A stretch of 64,000 nt of DNA from Rhizobium sp. 9140 (GTDB lineage: Bacteria; Pseudomonadota; Alphaproteobacteria; Rhizobiales; Rhizobiaceae). The stretch is from assembly GCF_900067135.1 (NCBI RefSeq), contig NZ_FJUR01000001.1, forward strand, positions 995,501 to 1,059,500. The letters are read 5' to 3'. Position numbers and translations under genes: made by a program. This document shows, one piece after another, positions 48,090 to 56,631 of this stretch. Below the pieces are notes generated by a model. That model was not told the origin of the DNA, made no database searches, and was given only the letters and a program-made list of their open reading frames with translations. Each line of letters opens with the position of its first letter. Positions within the stretch are counted from its first letter, which is position 1.

Positions 48090-49379
48090 ATGCGACTGGG
48101 TGGACGACTTGCCGGTGCGATCGATGTCCTCTCCGATATCGAGACGCGAAAGCGCCCGGTTGCGGATGCGCTGAAGGATTGGGGCCTTGCCCATCGGTTC
48201 GCCGGATCCGGCGACCGCGCCGCGATCGGCAATATCGTGTACGACGCACTCCGCCGGAAACTCTCTCACGCCTATCTGATGGACGACGACAGCGCGACGG
48301 CGCTCGGCTACGCGGTCATGCTGCGCCAATGGGGCCAGATGCCGGAATCGCTGGCGGCAAGTCTGGAGGGCGACCGCTTCGCGCCGCCGCCGCTGCCGGA
48401 CGCTGCCCTGGCCGCCTTCCATAGCCGCGATCTCGGACAGGCCCCCGCGCATGTCCAGGGCGATATTCCCGAATGGGTGGTGCCGTCTTTCCAGGCGGTT
48501 TTCGGCGATCGATGGCTGGAGGAGGCCGCCGCGCTGGCCGAGCGTCCGGCGCTCGACCTGCGCGTCAACACGCTGAAGGCCGACCGCGCGAAGGTGCTGA
48601 AGGCGCTCGACGAGGCCGGTGTGCGGCCGACCGAAACCGCGCGACAGGGCCTGCGCGTCGCGCCCGGCGAAGGTCCATCGAGGCTCCCGAACGTAACGGC
48701 CGAGTTGTCCTTCCAGAAGGGCTGGTTCGAGGTGCAGGACGAAGGCTCGCAGATCGTCGCCGATCTGGTCGGCGCGACGGGCAGCGAGCAGATCCTCGAT
48801 TACTGTGCCGGTGGCGGCGGCAAGACGCTGGCTCTGTCCGCCACCATGGACAACAAGGGGCAGGTCCACGCCTTCGACACCGATCGCAAGCGGCTCGCGC
48901 CGATCATCGAGCGGCTGAAGCGGGCAGGCACCCGCAACGTTCAGGTTCACGACCGGGCGCAGGCGCTCGCCAGTCTCACGGATCGTTGTGATGCCGTGCT
49001 GGTGGATGCGCCCTGCACGGGCACGGGAACATGGCGCCGGCGACCGGATACGAAATGGCGCCTGAACGAGCGCAACATCGAGGAGCGTCAGGGCCAGCAG
49101 CGCGAGGCGCTGGCGGAAGCCGCAAGATATGTCCGTCCCGGTGGGCGGCTCGTCTATGTCACCTGTTCCGTCCTGCCGGAAGAAAACGACCAGCAGGTCG
49201 ATCGCTTTCTTGGCCAGAACCCCGCCTTTGCACCCATGGCAGCGCTCGATAGCTGGAATGCCCTGTTCGGCACGGCTGGTCGCCGGCCGGTCTCGCGGGA
49301 TGGCCGCACGCTGACGCTGTCCCCGGCATCCACCGCGACCGACGGCTTCTTCTTCGCCATGCTGCAACGGCAGGCGTGA
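48090..49379 (+). CDS. RsmB-family 16S rRNA m5C methyltransferase
   Basis: The 429-residue protein belongs to the NOL1/NOP2/Sun family. Its N-terminal portion is an RsmB-like helical domain. The catalytic part shows LDYCAGGGGKTLALSATM (SAM loop), DAPCTGTGTWRR with a catalytic Cys near 308, and VTCSVLPEEN with the second Cys near 358. The target is probably C967 of 16S rRNA, inferred from family. GGAG lies about nine bases before the ATG. It ends just before the operator-like repeat of the imelysin operon. Confidence 0.88.
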   Translation: MRLGGRLAGAIDVLSDIETRKRPVADALKDWGLAHRFAGSGDRAAIGNIVYDALRRKLSHAYLMDDDSATALGYAVMLRQWGQMPESLAASLEGDRFAPPPLPDAALAAFHSRDLGQAPAHVQGDIPEWVVPSFQAVFGDRWLEEAAALAERPALDLRVNTLKADRAKVLKALDEAGVRPTETARQGLRVAPGEGPSRLPNVTAELSFQKGWFEVQDEGSQIVADLVGATGSEQILDYCAGGGGKTLALSATMDNKGQVHAFDTDRKRLAPIIERLKRAGTRNVQVHDRAQALASLTDRCDAVLVDAPCTGTGTWRRRPDTKWRLNERNIEERQGQQREALAEAARYVRPGGRLVYVTCSVLPEENDQQVDRFLGQNPAFAPMAALDSWNALFGTAGRRPVSRDGRTLTLSPASTATDGFFFAMLQRQA

Positions 49380-49385
49380 CAGCTT

Positions 49386-49414
49386 CAAAGCGTTCTAAAC
49401 TATACGCTTTGACA
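49386..49414 (+). promoter_or_regulatory. inverted repeat overlapping a -35 element upstream of the imelysin operon
   Basis: CAAAGCGT (49386-49393) and ACGCTTTG (49404-49411) are perfect 8-bp arms around TCTAAACTAT. The right arm overlaps a perfect -35 hexamer TTGACA (49409-49414). About 17 bases on, the -10 is weak (CATGAG). Such placement suits a repressor operator. The hexamer TTCTAAA recalls Irr-type iron control elements, but the regulator is not known. The stem could also act as a weak terminator for the upstream gene. Confidence 0.45.
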
Positions 49415-49541
49415 CAAGTTTCGTTTTGGTTCATGAGGTTCGAACGGGCGGGGCGCGCTGGACGTGCGCCCGGTCCCGGATCCGTTTCACGCGTGCGGTA
49501 CCCCTGTCCGGATCCCGGTCGGGCTCCGCCGAGGAGAGGTC

Positions 49542-50822
49542 ATGACCGTATCATTCCTTCGTTCCGCCGCTCTGGCGCTGGCAACCGCCACCTCTGCGCT
49601 GGCCATCCAGCCGGCCGCAGCTGCGACCGATGCCGCCGCCGTGCTCAAGCATTACTCCGACGTAGCGCATGCCAAGTTCGAGGACGCCCTGACGACCGCG
49701 CAGGCGCTCGACAAGGCCGTGGACGCGCTGATCGCGACGCCGAGCGAGGCGACGCTGAAGGCCGCGCGCGAAGCCTGGCTCGCCGCCCGCAACCCCTATC
49801 AGGAAACGGAAGTCTATCGTTTCGGCAACCCGATCGTCGATGAATGGGAAGGCAAGGTCAATGCCTGGCCACTCGACGAAGGCCTGATCGACTATGTCGA
49901 TGCGAGCTATGGCAGCGAGAGCGACGAGAACGCGCTCTTCACAGCCAACGTCATTGCCAACAAGACGATCTCTATCGATGGCAAGACGATCGATGCGTCG
50001 AAAATTACGCCGGAATTTCTGTCGGGCACGCTGCAGGAAGCCGACGGCATAGAGGCGAACGTAGCGACCGGCTACCACGCCATCGAGTTTCTGCTCTGGG
50101 GGCAGGATCTGAACGGCACCGGCCCGGGCGCCGGCAACCGCCCCTATACCGACTACGACACCAAGGCCTGCACAAACGGCAATTGCGATCGCCGCGCCGC
50201 CTATCTCAAGGCCGCGACCGATCTGCTCGTTTCCGACCTGAAGGAGATGACCGCCAACTGGACGCCGGACGGTGCGGCCACGAAGAACGTCGAAGCCGAT
50301 TCGAAGGTCGGCCTCACCGCCATCCTGACCGGCATGGGCTCGCTGTCCTATGGCGAACTGGCCGGCGAGCGCATGAAGCTCGGCCTGCTGCTGCACGATC
50401 CGGAAGAGGAGCATGACTGCTTCTCGGACAACACCTACAATTCGCACCTTCATGACGCGATCGGCATCGAGCAGGCCTATCTCGGCACCTATACCCGCAC
50501 CGACGGCACGAAACTGACCGGCCCCTCGCTCTCTGAACTCGTCGCGGCCAAGGACCCGGCCGTCGATGCGGAGATGAAGGAGAAGCTCGCAGCGACCGTT
50601 GCGGCCATGCAGGCCATGGCGAAACGCGGCCAGACGGTCGAGGCCTACGACCAGATGATCGCGGAAGGCAACACCGAAGGCAACGCCGTCGTTCAGAAGG
50701 CGATTGACGGGCTCATCGCCCAGTCGAAGACCGTCGAGCGCGTGCTGACCGCGCTCGATCTCGGCAAGATCGAACTCGAAGGATCCGACAGCCTCGACAA
50801 CCCGAACGCCGTCTTCAAATGA
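49542..50822 (+). CDS. imelysin family periplasmic protein (IrpA-like)
   Basis: Imelysin-fold proteins are periplasmic or lipoproteins tied to iron uptake. The 426-residue protein has a signal peptide cleaved near ALAIQPAAAA, two helical repeats, and the GxHxxE motif in GYHAIEFLLWG (His and Glu both present). Further segments are NPYQETEVYRFGNPIVDEWEG and DPEEEHDCFSDNT. GAGGAGAGG precedes the ATG at 49542. It is the first gene of a four-gene unit with a di-heme oxidoreductase, a second imelysin and a DUF1513 protein. Metal binding is inferred; peptidase activity of this family is doubtful. Confidence 0.9.
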   Translation: MTVSFLRSAALALATATSALAIQPAAAATDAAAVLKHYSDVAHAKFEDALTTAQALDKAVDALIATPSEATLKAAREAWLAARNPYQETEVYRFGNPIVDEWEGKVNAWPLDEGLIDYVDASYGSESDENALFTANVIANKTISIDGKTIDASKITPEFLSGTLQEADGIEANVATGYHAIEFLLWGQDLNGTGPGAGNRPYTDYDTKACTNGNCDRRAAYLKAATDLLVSDLKEMTANWTPDGAATKNVEADSKVGLTAILTGMGSLSYGELAGERMKLGLLLHDPEEEHDCFSDNTYNSHLHDAIGIEQAYLGTYTRTDGTKLTGPSLSELVAAKDPAVDAEMKEKLAATVAAMQAMAKRGQTVEAYDQMIAEGNTEGNAVVQKAIDGLIAQSKTVERVLTALDLGKIELEGSDSLDNPNAVFK

Positions 50823-50857
50823 GAAACGCGCCCGGACGCAGCAAAGCCTGATCCGCG

Positions 50858-52450
50858 ATGACCGTCCGGACCGCCCCTCGTTTCGTCACGCCCATCGCCG
50901 CCGCGACTCTTGCGGCGGTTGTCGCGGTCGTGTGGGCCGGCTGGCGTTTGTCGGCGGCTGACGTTGCCGCTACCGGCCCCGTACCGGCGCCTGCAACCGC
51001 GCAAGGCGAGAACATGGCGCAACGGACCGATCTGTCGGACATGGACAGGCGCCGCGTCGCCGATGTGGTCAGGCCGACGCGCGATTTTTCCCGCCCGGAA
51101 CCGTTCGAGACGATGGCCGGCGGCGCGGGAACCTCGACGGCGAAGCCCGACCGGGCGGGACTGACCCATCCGGCAGGCAATCTCGATGCCGGTGGCGGGG
51201 AGAGCTTCCGCCTCGGCAGCGCCCTCTTCGAAAAGCTCTGGGTGTCCTCGCCGTCTTCCACGCAGGCATCGGACGGCCTCGGCCCGCTCTACAATGCCCG
51301 CTCCTGCGAAACCTGCCATGTCAGGGACGGGCGAGGGCGCCCGCCGGCCGGTGCGGCGGGAAGCCCGTCTCTGGTCCTGAAATTCTCGTTCCCCGATGCC
51401 TCGCGATCCGGTGCAGGAGGCGACCCGGTCTATGGCCGGCAGTTGCAGGACAGCGGCGTTCCCGGCCTGTCGGCCGAGGGGCATCTGGCCCTCCGTTACG
51501 AAGAAGTGCCGGTCACGCTGGCCGGCGGCGAACGCGTCAACCTGCGCCGCCCGGCCTACGACATTCAGGATCTCGCCTACGGACCTCTCGACAGCGCCAC
51601 CCGCCTATCGCCGCGCCTCGCGCCGCCGATGACCGGCCTCGGTCTGCTGGAGGCGATCGACGTTGCCGATATCCTCGCCCATGCAGACCCCGATGATCGC
51701 GATGGCGACGGGATCAGCGGCCGGCCATCCTGGCTGACATCGGGGGCAGGTGGCGTGTCCGTGCTCGGCCGGTTCGGCTGGAAGGCGCAGGCCCCGACAG
51801 TTCGCGCTCAGGCAGCGGACGCCTTCGCGACCGATATCGGAATCTCCACGCCCGACGATATGAGAAGCCACGGCGACTGCACCGACCGGCAGCCGAAGTG
51901 CCTTGCCATGGAAGACGGCGTGCAGCCCCGATTGGGGTCGAGTGAGGCACCCGATCCGGTGCTCGATCTCGTCGCCTTCTACGCCCGTCACCTCGCGGTC
52001 CCGGCGCGGCGGAACGTCGCGGCACCCGCCGTGCTCGCGGGCAAGCGGCTCTTCTCCGAGGCGGGCTGCGCCTCCTGCCACGTCCCGAAATTCGTCACCC
52101 GCCGCGATCCAACCTCGCCAGCCACGGCGTTCCAGCTCATCTGGCCCTATTCCGACCTGCTGCTGCACGACATGGGCGAGGGCCTCTCCGATGCCGTCTC
52201 GCCGTCCGATCCTGGGAACGCGGACGCGGCGAAGCCGCTGCCGGGGGAATGGCGCACGCCGCCGCTTTGGGGTATCGGTCTTGCGCAAACCGTCGATGCG
52301 CGGGCAGGCTTTCTGCATGACGGCCGCGCGCGAACGCTGACCGAGGCCGTTCTGTGGCACGGTGGCGAAGCGCAGGCCGCGCGCGATCGTTTCGTTTCCC
52401 TCGACGCCGCGGATCGCCGCGCGTTGCTCGCCTTTCTGGAGTCGCTCTGA
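50858..52450 (+). CDS. di-heme oxidoreductase family protein (DHOR, DUF1111)
   Basis: The 530-residue protein has an N-terminal signal anchor (~residues 12-32) and two c-type haem motifs: CETCH in the N-terminal half and CASCH near residue 405. The architecture matches the DHOR (thiol oxidoreductase-like) family, a relative of di-heme cytochrome c peroxidases, so it would work in the periplasm. PLYNARSCETCHVRDGRG and FLHDGRARTLTEAVLWHGGEA are typical. It follows the first imelysin by 35 bases and overlaps the second by one base (TGATG). Its electron donor and acceptor are unknown. Confidence 0.9.
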   Translation: MTVRTAPRFVTPIAAATLAAVVAVVWAGWRLSAADVAATGPVPAPATAQGENMAQRTDLSDMDRRRVADVVRPTRDFSRPEPFETMAGGAGTSTAKPDRAGLTHPAGNLDAGGGESFRLGSALFEKLWVSSPSSTQASDGLGPLYNARSCETCHVRDGRGRPPAGAAGSPSLVLKFSFPDASRSGAGGDPVYGRQLQDSGVPGLSAEGHLALRYEEVPVTLAGGERVNLRRPAYDIQDLAYGPLDSATRLSPRLAPPMTGLGLLEAIDVADILAHADPDDRDGDGISGRPSWLTSGAGGVSVLGRFGWKAQAPTVRAQAADAFATDIGISTPDDMRSHGDCTDRQPKCLAMEDGVQPRLGSSEAPDPVLDLVAFYARHLAVPARRNVAAPAVLAGKRLFSEAGCASCHVPKFVTRRDPTSPATAFQLIWPYSDLLLHDMGEGLSDAVSPSDPGNADAAKPLPGEWRTPPLWGIGLAQTVDARAGFLHDGRARTLTEAVLWHGGEAQAARDRFVSLDAADRRALLAFLESL

Positions 52451-53583
52451 TGCGTCTATGGACAGCCATCCTGCTTACTGCGGCGCTTGCCTCAGCCACG
52501 CCCGCCTTCGCGCAAGAGGCGGACGAGGATGTCGGCGCGGTCTCGTCGGGCGGACTTGTGGCAGAGGCCGTGCCGACGGCCATGGCGCGCGCCGTCGATG
52601 GCTTCATCCGCCCCGGTTACCGCGATCTGGTGGAGCGTACGGGCGCGCTGGCCGATCATCTTCGCCCGCTCTGCCACCGGCCATCGCCGCAGTCGCTCGC
52701 CCGCGCTAGGCGCGCGTTCTCCGAGGTCACCGCCGCCTGGTCGCGCATCGAGATCGTCCGCGTCGGACCCGTTCTCGATGACAACCGGTTCGAGCGCGTT
52801 CTGTTCTTCCCCGACCGCAAGAGCACGGGCCTGAAACAGGTCCAGCGGATTCTCGCCGAAAACGACGAGACCGCCACGATTGCCACCTCGCTGCGCGGCA
52901 AGAGCGTCGCGGTGCAGGGGCTCGGCGCGCTGGAATACGTGCTGTTCGGAACCGATGCCGATGAATTGCTCGACGCGCCCGATGGCTTCCGTTGCCGCTA
53001 TGCCCGCGCCATCGCCGAAAACCTCACCAGCGTCGCCGCAGAACTGAGCGCCGCCTGGGAGAACCCGCGGGGCGTACAGGCCGCATGGAAGGCGCCGGGG
53101 CCGGACAATCCGCTCTACAGAACGCAAGGGGAGGCCGCGACCGAACTTCTCGGCATCCTCGTCCATGGCGTTGAGAGCCTGCGCGATCAGCGCCTTCGCC
53201 CGGTCTTTGCCGGCGAGATAACGCCTAAGCCTTCGCCGGGCCACCCGAAACTCGCCGTCTACTGGCGCTCCGGCGAGACGATGGACTCGGTTGCCGGCAA
53301 TGCGCTTGGCCTCAAGGCCCTGTTCGACACCGCCGGCATGCGCGCGCTGCTTCCGGCCGACAGGCAGTCGATCGCAGACTCGATCGACATCGTCTTCAAC
53401 GATCTCATCGCCTCGGCCGATGCCGTCGATCAGCCGATCGACAAGGCACTGATGAACCCAGCCGAACGCGTGAAACTGCTTCTCGTCCTGCGCAATGCCA
53501 ACGATCTGCTGCAACGCTTGAACATGGATTTCGGTGCCGCCATCGGGCTCGGTGCCGGATTCTCCTTTGCCGATGGCGATTGA
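52450..53583 (+). CDS. second imelysin family protein, divergent GxHxxE motif
   Basis: The 377-residue protein has a signal peptide (cleaved near ATPAFA) and the imelysin helical fold. The region equivalent to GxHxxE reads GLGALEYVLFG, so the His is replaced while the Glu remains. It also has WSRIEIVRVGPVLDDNRFERVLFFPDRK. This suggests a partner or scaffold role distinct from the first imelysin. The start overlaps the DHOR stop, so translation is coupled. The DUF1513 gene follows after 12 bases. Confidence 0.85.
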   Translation: MRLWTAILLTAALASATPAFAQEADEDVGAVSSGGLVAEAVPTAMARAVDGFIRPGYRDLVERTGALADHLRPLCHRPSPQSLARARRAFSEVTAAWSRIEIVRVGPVLDDNRFERVLFFPDRKSTGLKQVQRILAENDETATIATSLRGKSVAVQGLGALEYVLFGTDADELLDAPDGFRCRYARAIAENLTSVAAELSAAWENPRGVQAAWKAPGPDNPLYRTQGEAATELLGILVHGVESLRDQRLRPVFAGEITPKPSPGHPKLAVYWRSGETMDSVAGNALGLKALFDTAGMRALLPADRQSIADSIDIVFNDLIASADAVDQPIDKALMNPAERVKLLLVLRNANDLLQRLNMDFGAAIGLGAGFSFADGD

Positions 53584-53595
53584 CGGGGCTGAGCC

Positions 53596-54705
53596 ATGAC
53601 GCTTTCCGGCGGACCAGCGCGCGCAAACCTTCTCGACAGACGCGCCTTTCTCTCCATGGCCGGCGCCGCCTGGGCGGCTTCTCTTTCGCCGGCGGCAGCA
53701 ACAGCTTTTACCCGCACAGACGCCGTCTTCGCCTCCGCCTTCAGAGATCGAGACGGGTCCTACGGCATCGCGACCGTCTCCGAGGAAGGCGAGGTCATTG
53801 ATCGTCATGTCCTGCCGGATCGCGCCCATGGACTGGCGCATTCGCCGCTATCCGGCCGCACTGTCGCCTTTGCCCGTCGCCCGGGAACCTTCGCGATGAT
53901 CCTCGACGGGGCCGCACGCAATGAGCCGGTCGTCATCACCGCCAGCGAGGGACGGCATTTCTTCGGGCATGGCTGCTTCTCGGCGGATGGCCGGCTGCTT
54001 TACGCGACGGAGAACGATTTTGCCGCCAATCGCGGCATGATCGGCGTCTATGACGGCACGGACGGTTTCCGCCACATCGCCGAATTCCCGACCCACGGCA
54101 TCGGTCCGCACGATATGACGCTGTCGCCGGATGGACGCCTGCTGGTGGTCGCCAATGGCGGTATCGAAACGCATCCGGATTTCGGGCGGACCAAGCTGAA
54201 CCTCGATCACATGGAGCCGTCACTAGCGCTCATCGAAACGGCGACCGGCCGTCTGGTGGAACGTCATCTCATGCCATCGCATCTCCGGCAGCTCTCGACC
54301 CGCCATGTGGACATCGATACGACAGGCCGGATCTGGTTTGCCTGCCAGTACGAGGGGCCGCGCAATGCCCGCCCGCCCGTTGCCGGCGTGTTCGCGCCCG
54401 GCGAGGACATCCGCTTTCTCGACCTGCCGGAGGAAGCCTCGGCGGCGCTTTCCAACTACGTCGGCGCCATCGCTGTTCACCGCGGCCAAGGCCTGGTGGG
54501 TCTTGCGTCTCCGAAAGGCGGCGCTGTCGTCACCGTCGATGCGCACACCGGCGCCTTCGTCCGGCTGGACCGGCTTGCCGATGCCGCCGGCATCGCGCCG
54601 GCGCAGAGCCCGGGTTTTGCGGTCTCCTCCTACGACGGCCGTTTTGCGGGAACGACCTCGCCTGTCGCCTGGGACCAGCATATCGTCCGCACCCGCCCGA
54701 CCTGA
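53596..54705 (+). CDS. DUF1513 family periplasmic protein, probable beta-propeller
   Basis: The 369-residue protein has a signal sequence with an RR pair (LDRRAFLSMAGAAWAAS), suggesting Tat export. The remainder is a repeated beta pattern, including GHGCFSADGRLLYATEND, HGIGPHDMTLSPDGRLLVVANGG and HMEPSLALIE, consistent with a seven-bladed propeller. DUF1513 genes often accompany imelysin and DHOR genes. Tat export would suit a folded or cofactor-bearing product. It is the last gene of the operon, 12 bases after the second imelysin. Confidence 0.85.
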   Translation: MTLSGGPARANLLDRRAFLSMAGAAWAASLSPAAATAFTRTDAVFASAFRDRDGSYGIATVSEEGEVIDRHVLPDRAHGLAHSPLSGRTVAFARRPGTFAMILDGAARNEPVVITASEGRHFFGHGCFSADGRLLYATENDFAANRGMIGVYDGTDGFRHIAEFPTHGIGPHDMTLSPDGRLLVVANGGIETHPDFGRTKLNLDHMEPSLALIETATGRLVERHLMPSHLRQLSTRHVDIDTTGRIWFACQYEGPRNARPPVAGVFAPGEDIRFLDLPEEASAALSNYVGAIAVHRGQGLVGLASPKGGAVVTVDAHTGAFVRLDRLADAAGIAPAQSPGFAVSSYDGRFAGTTSPVAWDQHIVRTRPT

Positions 54706-54857
54706 CGGGCGCTGTGGCTCGGCACCTCACTGTAAACCGCTGGGCTCTGCCCTAATTTTCCGTCTACCTCGCTTGCCGAAATCCCAAGCCCAGTTTTGCA
54801 GTTATCCGGTTCCGAAGCATTCGCGCTCCGGCTGGACATTCCCTTGATCGGACCCTC

Positions 54858-55310
54858 ATGCGCCTACTCCTGACCTATGCTCTCTTCATCGTCGCCGTCG
54901 TCGCCTGCGGCTTGCTGATCGGGATCAACAATATCCCCGGCGAATGGTACCAATCTCTCCAGAAGCCGCCGTTCAACCCGCCGGACTGGATTTTCGCGCC
55001 GGTCTGGACCACGCTTTACATCATCATCGGCTTTGTCGGCGCCCGTACTTTTTTACGGTATCCCCGCTCGCGCGCCATGCGGTTCTGGGGCGCCCAGATG
55101 CTGTTCAACTTCGCATGGTCGCCGCTGTTCTTCGGCTTTCACGAAATCGCCCTGGCGCTGATCGTCGTCCTCGCGCTGCTAATCTCGGTCTACGGCTTCA
55201 TCGCCGTGTCGTGGCGGCAGGACCGTTTGTCGGCATGGCTCTTCGTACCTTATGCCGCCTGGGTGTCGTTTGCGACGCTGCTCAACGGCTCCATTCTGCT
55301 CCTGAACTGA
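54858..55310 (+). CDS. tspO: TspO/MBR family tryptophan-rich sensory protein
   Basis: TspO is a five-helix membrane protein binding porphyrins, linked to tetrapyrrole and stress control in alphaproteobacteria. The 150-residue protein has NIPGEWYQSLQKPPFNPPDW and FAPVWTTLYIIIGFVGA, then MRFWGAQMLFNFAWSPLFF, the conserved Trp-rich signatures. About five hydrophobic helices are seen. It lies 150 bases after the DUF1513 gene and is probably separate from it. A functional link to the haem-protein operon is possible but unproven. Confidence 0.93.
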   Translation: MRLLLTYALFIVAVVACGLLIGINNIPGEWYQSLQKPPFNPPDWIFAPVWTTLYIIIGFVGARTFLRYPRSRAMRFWGAQMLFNFAWSPLFFGFHEIALALIVVLALLISVYGFIAVSWRQDRLSAWLFVPYAAWVSFATLLNGSILLLN

Positions 55311-55434
55311 GGATCCCCGAAGCGAAGGCCTTGCGGGGGAGGGGAAGCGCGTGCCAGTCTCCGTCCGTTCTGAACAGGCGGCCGGCCACAGCCGTTCGCC
55401 GAGGGCCAGCCGGGTTTGGCGGAGGGGTGTGGAC

Positions 55435-55887
55435 ATGGCTGAGACGACTGAACCGGACTTTCGTGCCCGTGTCCGCCGGAGTTTCGACCGGCAGGCCTTC
55501 ATGCGCACGATCGGCGCCGACCTGACGCGGGTCGAGCAGGGCATGGTGGAGATCGAGCTGCCCTTCGATGAGATGATGACGCAGCAGCACGGCATTCTCC
55601 ACGCCGGCATCATCTCGTCCGCGCTGGAAACGGCGGGAACCTATGCCGGTTACTCGGTGCTGGAGCCGGATGCGGGATTGCTGACCATCGAATTCAAGGT
55701 CAATCTTCTCTCGCCCGGCAGAGGCGAGCGCTTCCTGTTTCGCGGCGAGGTGACCAAGCCCGGCACCACCATCATCGTCTCCGACGGCCGCGCCTATGCC
55801 ATGTCGCAGGATGCCCCACCAAAACTGATCGCCTCGATGACGGCCACCAAGATGGTCGTGCGCGGCCGCGAAGGATTTGCAGAGTGA
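55435..55887 (+). CDS. PaaI family thioesterase (hotdog fold)
   Basis: The 150-residue protein has the hotdog motif MMTQQHGILHAGIISSALETAGTYAGY, where QQHGILHAG corresponds to the catalytic loop of PaaI-type thioesterases, and TIEFKVNLLSPGRGERF. It probably hydrolyses an acyl-CoA. GGAGG lies nine bases before the ATG at 55435. The stop overlaps the GTG of the next gene (GTGA), so the two are co-translated. Confidence 0.88.
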   Translation: MAETTEPDFRARVRRSFDRQAFMRTIGADLTRVEQGMVEIELPFDEMMTQQHGILHAGIISSALETAGTYAGYSVLEPDAGLLTIEFKVNLLSPGRGERFLFRGEVTKPGTTIIVSDGRAYAMSQDAPPKLIASMTATKMVVRGREGFAE

Positions 55888-56546
55888 ACGAGAAGCCCGA
55901 CGTGATGCCGCAGACCCTGCTGAAACAGGTGGGCGGGCAAGCCATTCTTTATGTGATGGCGGCAGAGGCCGAATACGGCCCGCACCTGAAGACCCGGATG
56001 ACGCCGCTGATGACCGGCGTCGGTCCGGTGGAGGCTGCCGTCTCCGTCACGCGCGCCCTGTCGCAACTGTCCCTCGAAAACAGGCTTCCGGGGCTCGTCG
56101 TCTCCCTCGGCTCGGCCGGCTCCGCCACGCTCGAGCAGGCGGAAATCTATCAGGCCATCTCGGTTGCCTATCGCGATATGGACGCCTCGCCGCTTGGCTT
56201 CGAGAAGGGCGCGACGCCCTTTCTCGATCTTCCCGTGACGGTTACCCTGCCCCTGCGCATCCCCGGTCTTGCAGAGGCGAGCCTCTCCACCGGCGGCAAT
56301 ATCGTGTCGGGCGATGCCTATGCCGACATCGCCGCCGGCATGGTGGATATGGAGACCTTTGCCGTGCTGCGCGCCTGCCAGGCCTTCGGCGTGCCTCTGG
56401 TCGCGCTGCGCGGTATTTCCGATGGCAAGGCCGAGCTTCGCCATATCTCCGACTGGACGGCCTATCTCCATGTCATCGACGAGAAGCTCGCAGCCGTCAT
56501 CGACAGGCTGGAAACGGCGGTGGCAGAGGGCAGGCTCGGCCTTTGA
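55884..56546 (+). CDS. 5'-methylthioadenosine/S-adenosylhomocysteine nucleosidase family protein
   Basis: This nucleosidase removes adenine from methylthioadenosine or S-adenosylhomocysteine. The 220-residue protein has the phosphorylase-like core: MTGVGPVEAAVSVTRAL, SLGSAGSATLEQAEIYQ, and the active-site MVDMETFAVLRAC with the Met-Glu pair, followed by RGISDGK. It starts with GTG overlapping the thioesterase stop by four bases. The substrate preference is inferred. It lies ahead of guaA with an 85-base gap. Confidence 0.87.
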   Translation: MNEKPDVMPQTLLKQVGGQAILYVMAAEAEYGPHLKTRMTPLMTGVGPVEAAVSVTRALSQLSLENRLPGLVVSLGSAGSATLEQAEIYQAISVAYRDMDASPLGFEKGATPFLDLPVTVTLPLRIPGLAEASLSTGGNIVSGDAYADIAAGMVDMETFAVLRACQAFGVPLVALRGISDGKAELRHISDWTAYLHVIDEKLAAVIDRLETAVAEGRLGL

Positions 56547-56631
56547 AGGGCGCAAAAGCGGGTTTGACGTTGCACTTGCCGGCCTGTTTATTTAAAGGCT
56601 CGGAATGATCCCGCGCGTGAAAAGGCCAGGC

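Noticed and set aside
47610..49388. 592-codon minus-strand ORF opposite the RlpA-like and RsmB-like genes
   Set aside because: It is antisense to two well-supported genes and shows no recognisable domain.
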